Source: Bradyrhizobium guangxiense
GTDB taxonomy: Bacteria > Pseudomonadota > Alphaproteobacteria > Rhizobiales > Xanthobacteraceae
Reading direction: 5' to 3'
NCBI RefSeq assembly: GCF_004114915.1
Contig: NZ_CP022219.1
Coordinates: forward strand, 5,486,501-5,550,500
Length of the DNA stretch: 64,000 bases
Under the pieces are notes generated by a model. It searched no databases. It saw only the letters and a list, made by a program, of their open reading frames with translations, and was not told the DNA's origin. Position 1 is the first letter of the stretch. Each line of letters starts with the position of its first letter. The position numbers were made by a program, and so were the translations under genes. Below are positions 63,383 to 64,000 of this stretch, in pieces.

Positions 63383-64000
63383 ATGAAACTGTTTCGTACG
63401 ATCGCCGTCGCCGCAGGGCTGCTGCTCGCATTCCCCGAGGCGCAGGCCGCACAGACCAACGTCGCCGTGGCCGCCAACTTTACCGATGCCGCCAAGGAGA
63501 TCGCTGCGGTCTTCAAGCAGAAGACCGGACACGAAGCGGTGCTCAGCTTCGGAGCAAGCGGCCAGTTCTACGCCCAGATCACGCAGGGCGCGCCGTTCCA
63601 GGTGTTCCTGTCGGCCGACGATGCACGGCCGAAGAAGCTTGTCGAGGATGGACTTGCGACCGCAGACAGCCGCTTCACATACGCGATCGGCAAGCTCGTG
63701 CTGTGGAGCAAGTCTCCGGGACTGGTGACCGGCGAAGAGACGTTAAAGGCCGCGTCCTTCGCAAAGCTCTCGATCTGCAATCCGGCCGCCGCGCCTTACG
63801 GTCTCGCCGCCGTGGAAACCATGAAGTCGCTGAATCTGTACGATGCCCTGAAGCCGAAGCTGGTGGAGGGCGCGACCATCACCCAGGCGTATCAGTTCGT
63901 CGAGACCGGCAATGCCGAGATCGGCTTCGTTGCGCTGTCGCAACTGAGCGGCAGCGAGGCCGGTTCGCGCTGGGTCGTTCCGCAGGCGCTCTATAATCCG
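63383..64000 (+). CDS. modA: Molybdate ABC transporter binding protein ModA, 3' end outside window
   Basis: An open frame from ATG at 63383 to the right edge (205 complete residues). The signal peptide covers residues 1-22 (EAQAAQ). ModA motifs are VAVAANFTDAAKEIAAVF, LSFGASGQFYAQI, APFQVFLSADDARP and VETGNAEIGFVALSQL. It captures molybdate in the periplasm for ModBC, whose genes would lie just past the edge. CTGGAG is the ribosome site. Confidence 0.93.
   Translation, partial: MKLFRTIAVAAGLLLAFPEAQAAQTNVAVAANFTDAAKEIAAVFKQKTGHEAVLSFGASGQFYAQITQGAPFQVFLSADDARPKKLVEDGLATADSRFTYAIGKLVLWSKSPGLVTGEETLKAASFAKLSICNPAAAPYGLAAVETMKSLNLYDALKPKLVEGATITQAYQFVETGNAEIGFVALSQLSGSEAGSRWVVPQALYNP

Overview
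The window looks like chromosomal DNA of a GC-rich alphaproteobacterium, most likely Bradyrhizobium or a close relative. This is inferred from the fliK-flgD / sciP / fliF-fliG-fliH-fliN-flbD flagellar block, the SciP and FlbD regulators, TTG/GTG starts, the many ABC transporter operons and the dispersed palindromic intergenic repeats. No database search was possible.

Region 1 (about 1-20300) is accessory-looking: short, often divergent units for redox and xenobiotic metabolism. It holds a diheme cytochrome c cut by the left edge, an MFS exporter, an Old Yellow Enzyme, a class III cyclase, and a reverse-strand run of DUF1275 membrane protein, alginate-export-type porin, periplasmic glyoxalase-fold protein, DoxX-like protein, YtcJ-like amidohydrolase, XapX protein and an isochorismatase-like hydrolase. 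These are followed by two alpha/beta hydrolases, a second isochorismatase-like hydrolase, AraC and LysR regulators, a ring-cleaving-dioxygenase-type protein, a periplasmic metallo-beta-lactamase-fold hydrolase and a two-domain MFS transporter. It stops at the 3' end of a tRNA-Met gene, beside short phased direct repeats, so the tRNA may be an island boundary.

Region 2 (20300-33300) is core genome: tRNA-Met, a PmtA-like methyltransferase, mnmA and flagellar genes. A well-formed sigma-54 promoter lies in front of fliK. CtrA-like boxes lie in front of sciP and fliF, matching the expected CtrA/SciP/FlbD flagellar hierarchy. An M20 peptidase and a 52-residue membrane protein follow.

Region 3 (33349-37900) is an alkanesulfonate operon on the reverse strand: ssuA, a 28-residue hydrophobic ORF, ssuD, ssuC, ssuB and a flavin reductase. 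A cytochrome P450 and dusA come next.

Region 4 (40947-51510) is the most interesting part: a reverse-strand amide/nitrile operon. It begins with a leader carrying an intrinsic terminator, then an AmiC-like amide sensor broken by one in-frame amber codon, an AmiR-like ANTAR antiterminator, a complete urea/amide-type ABC transporter, a formamidase, a tandem two-domain nitrilase-superfamily protein whose second domain has lost its nucleophilic Cys, and an SDR. The logic resembles the Pseudomonas ami operon, but the antiterminator here would control its own operon and the uptake system, and the sensor appears inactivated.

Region 5 (51511-64000) holds a LysR regulator, then a long reverse-strand operon: Pot-type ABC transporter (potD-B-C-A), a three-subunit molybdenum hydroxylase (2Fe-2S, Mo, FAD) and an amidase. 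This combination suggests uptake, hydroxylation and amide cleavage of an unidentified, possibly N-heterocyclic, compound. A ModD-like protein and the start of modA (molybdate uptake, cut by the right edge) lie alongside, consistent with a molybdenum demand.
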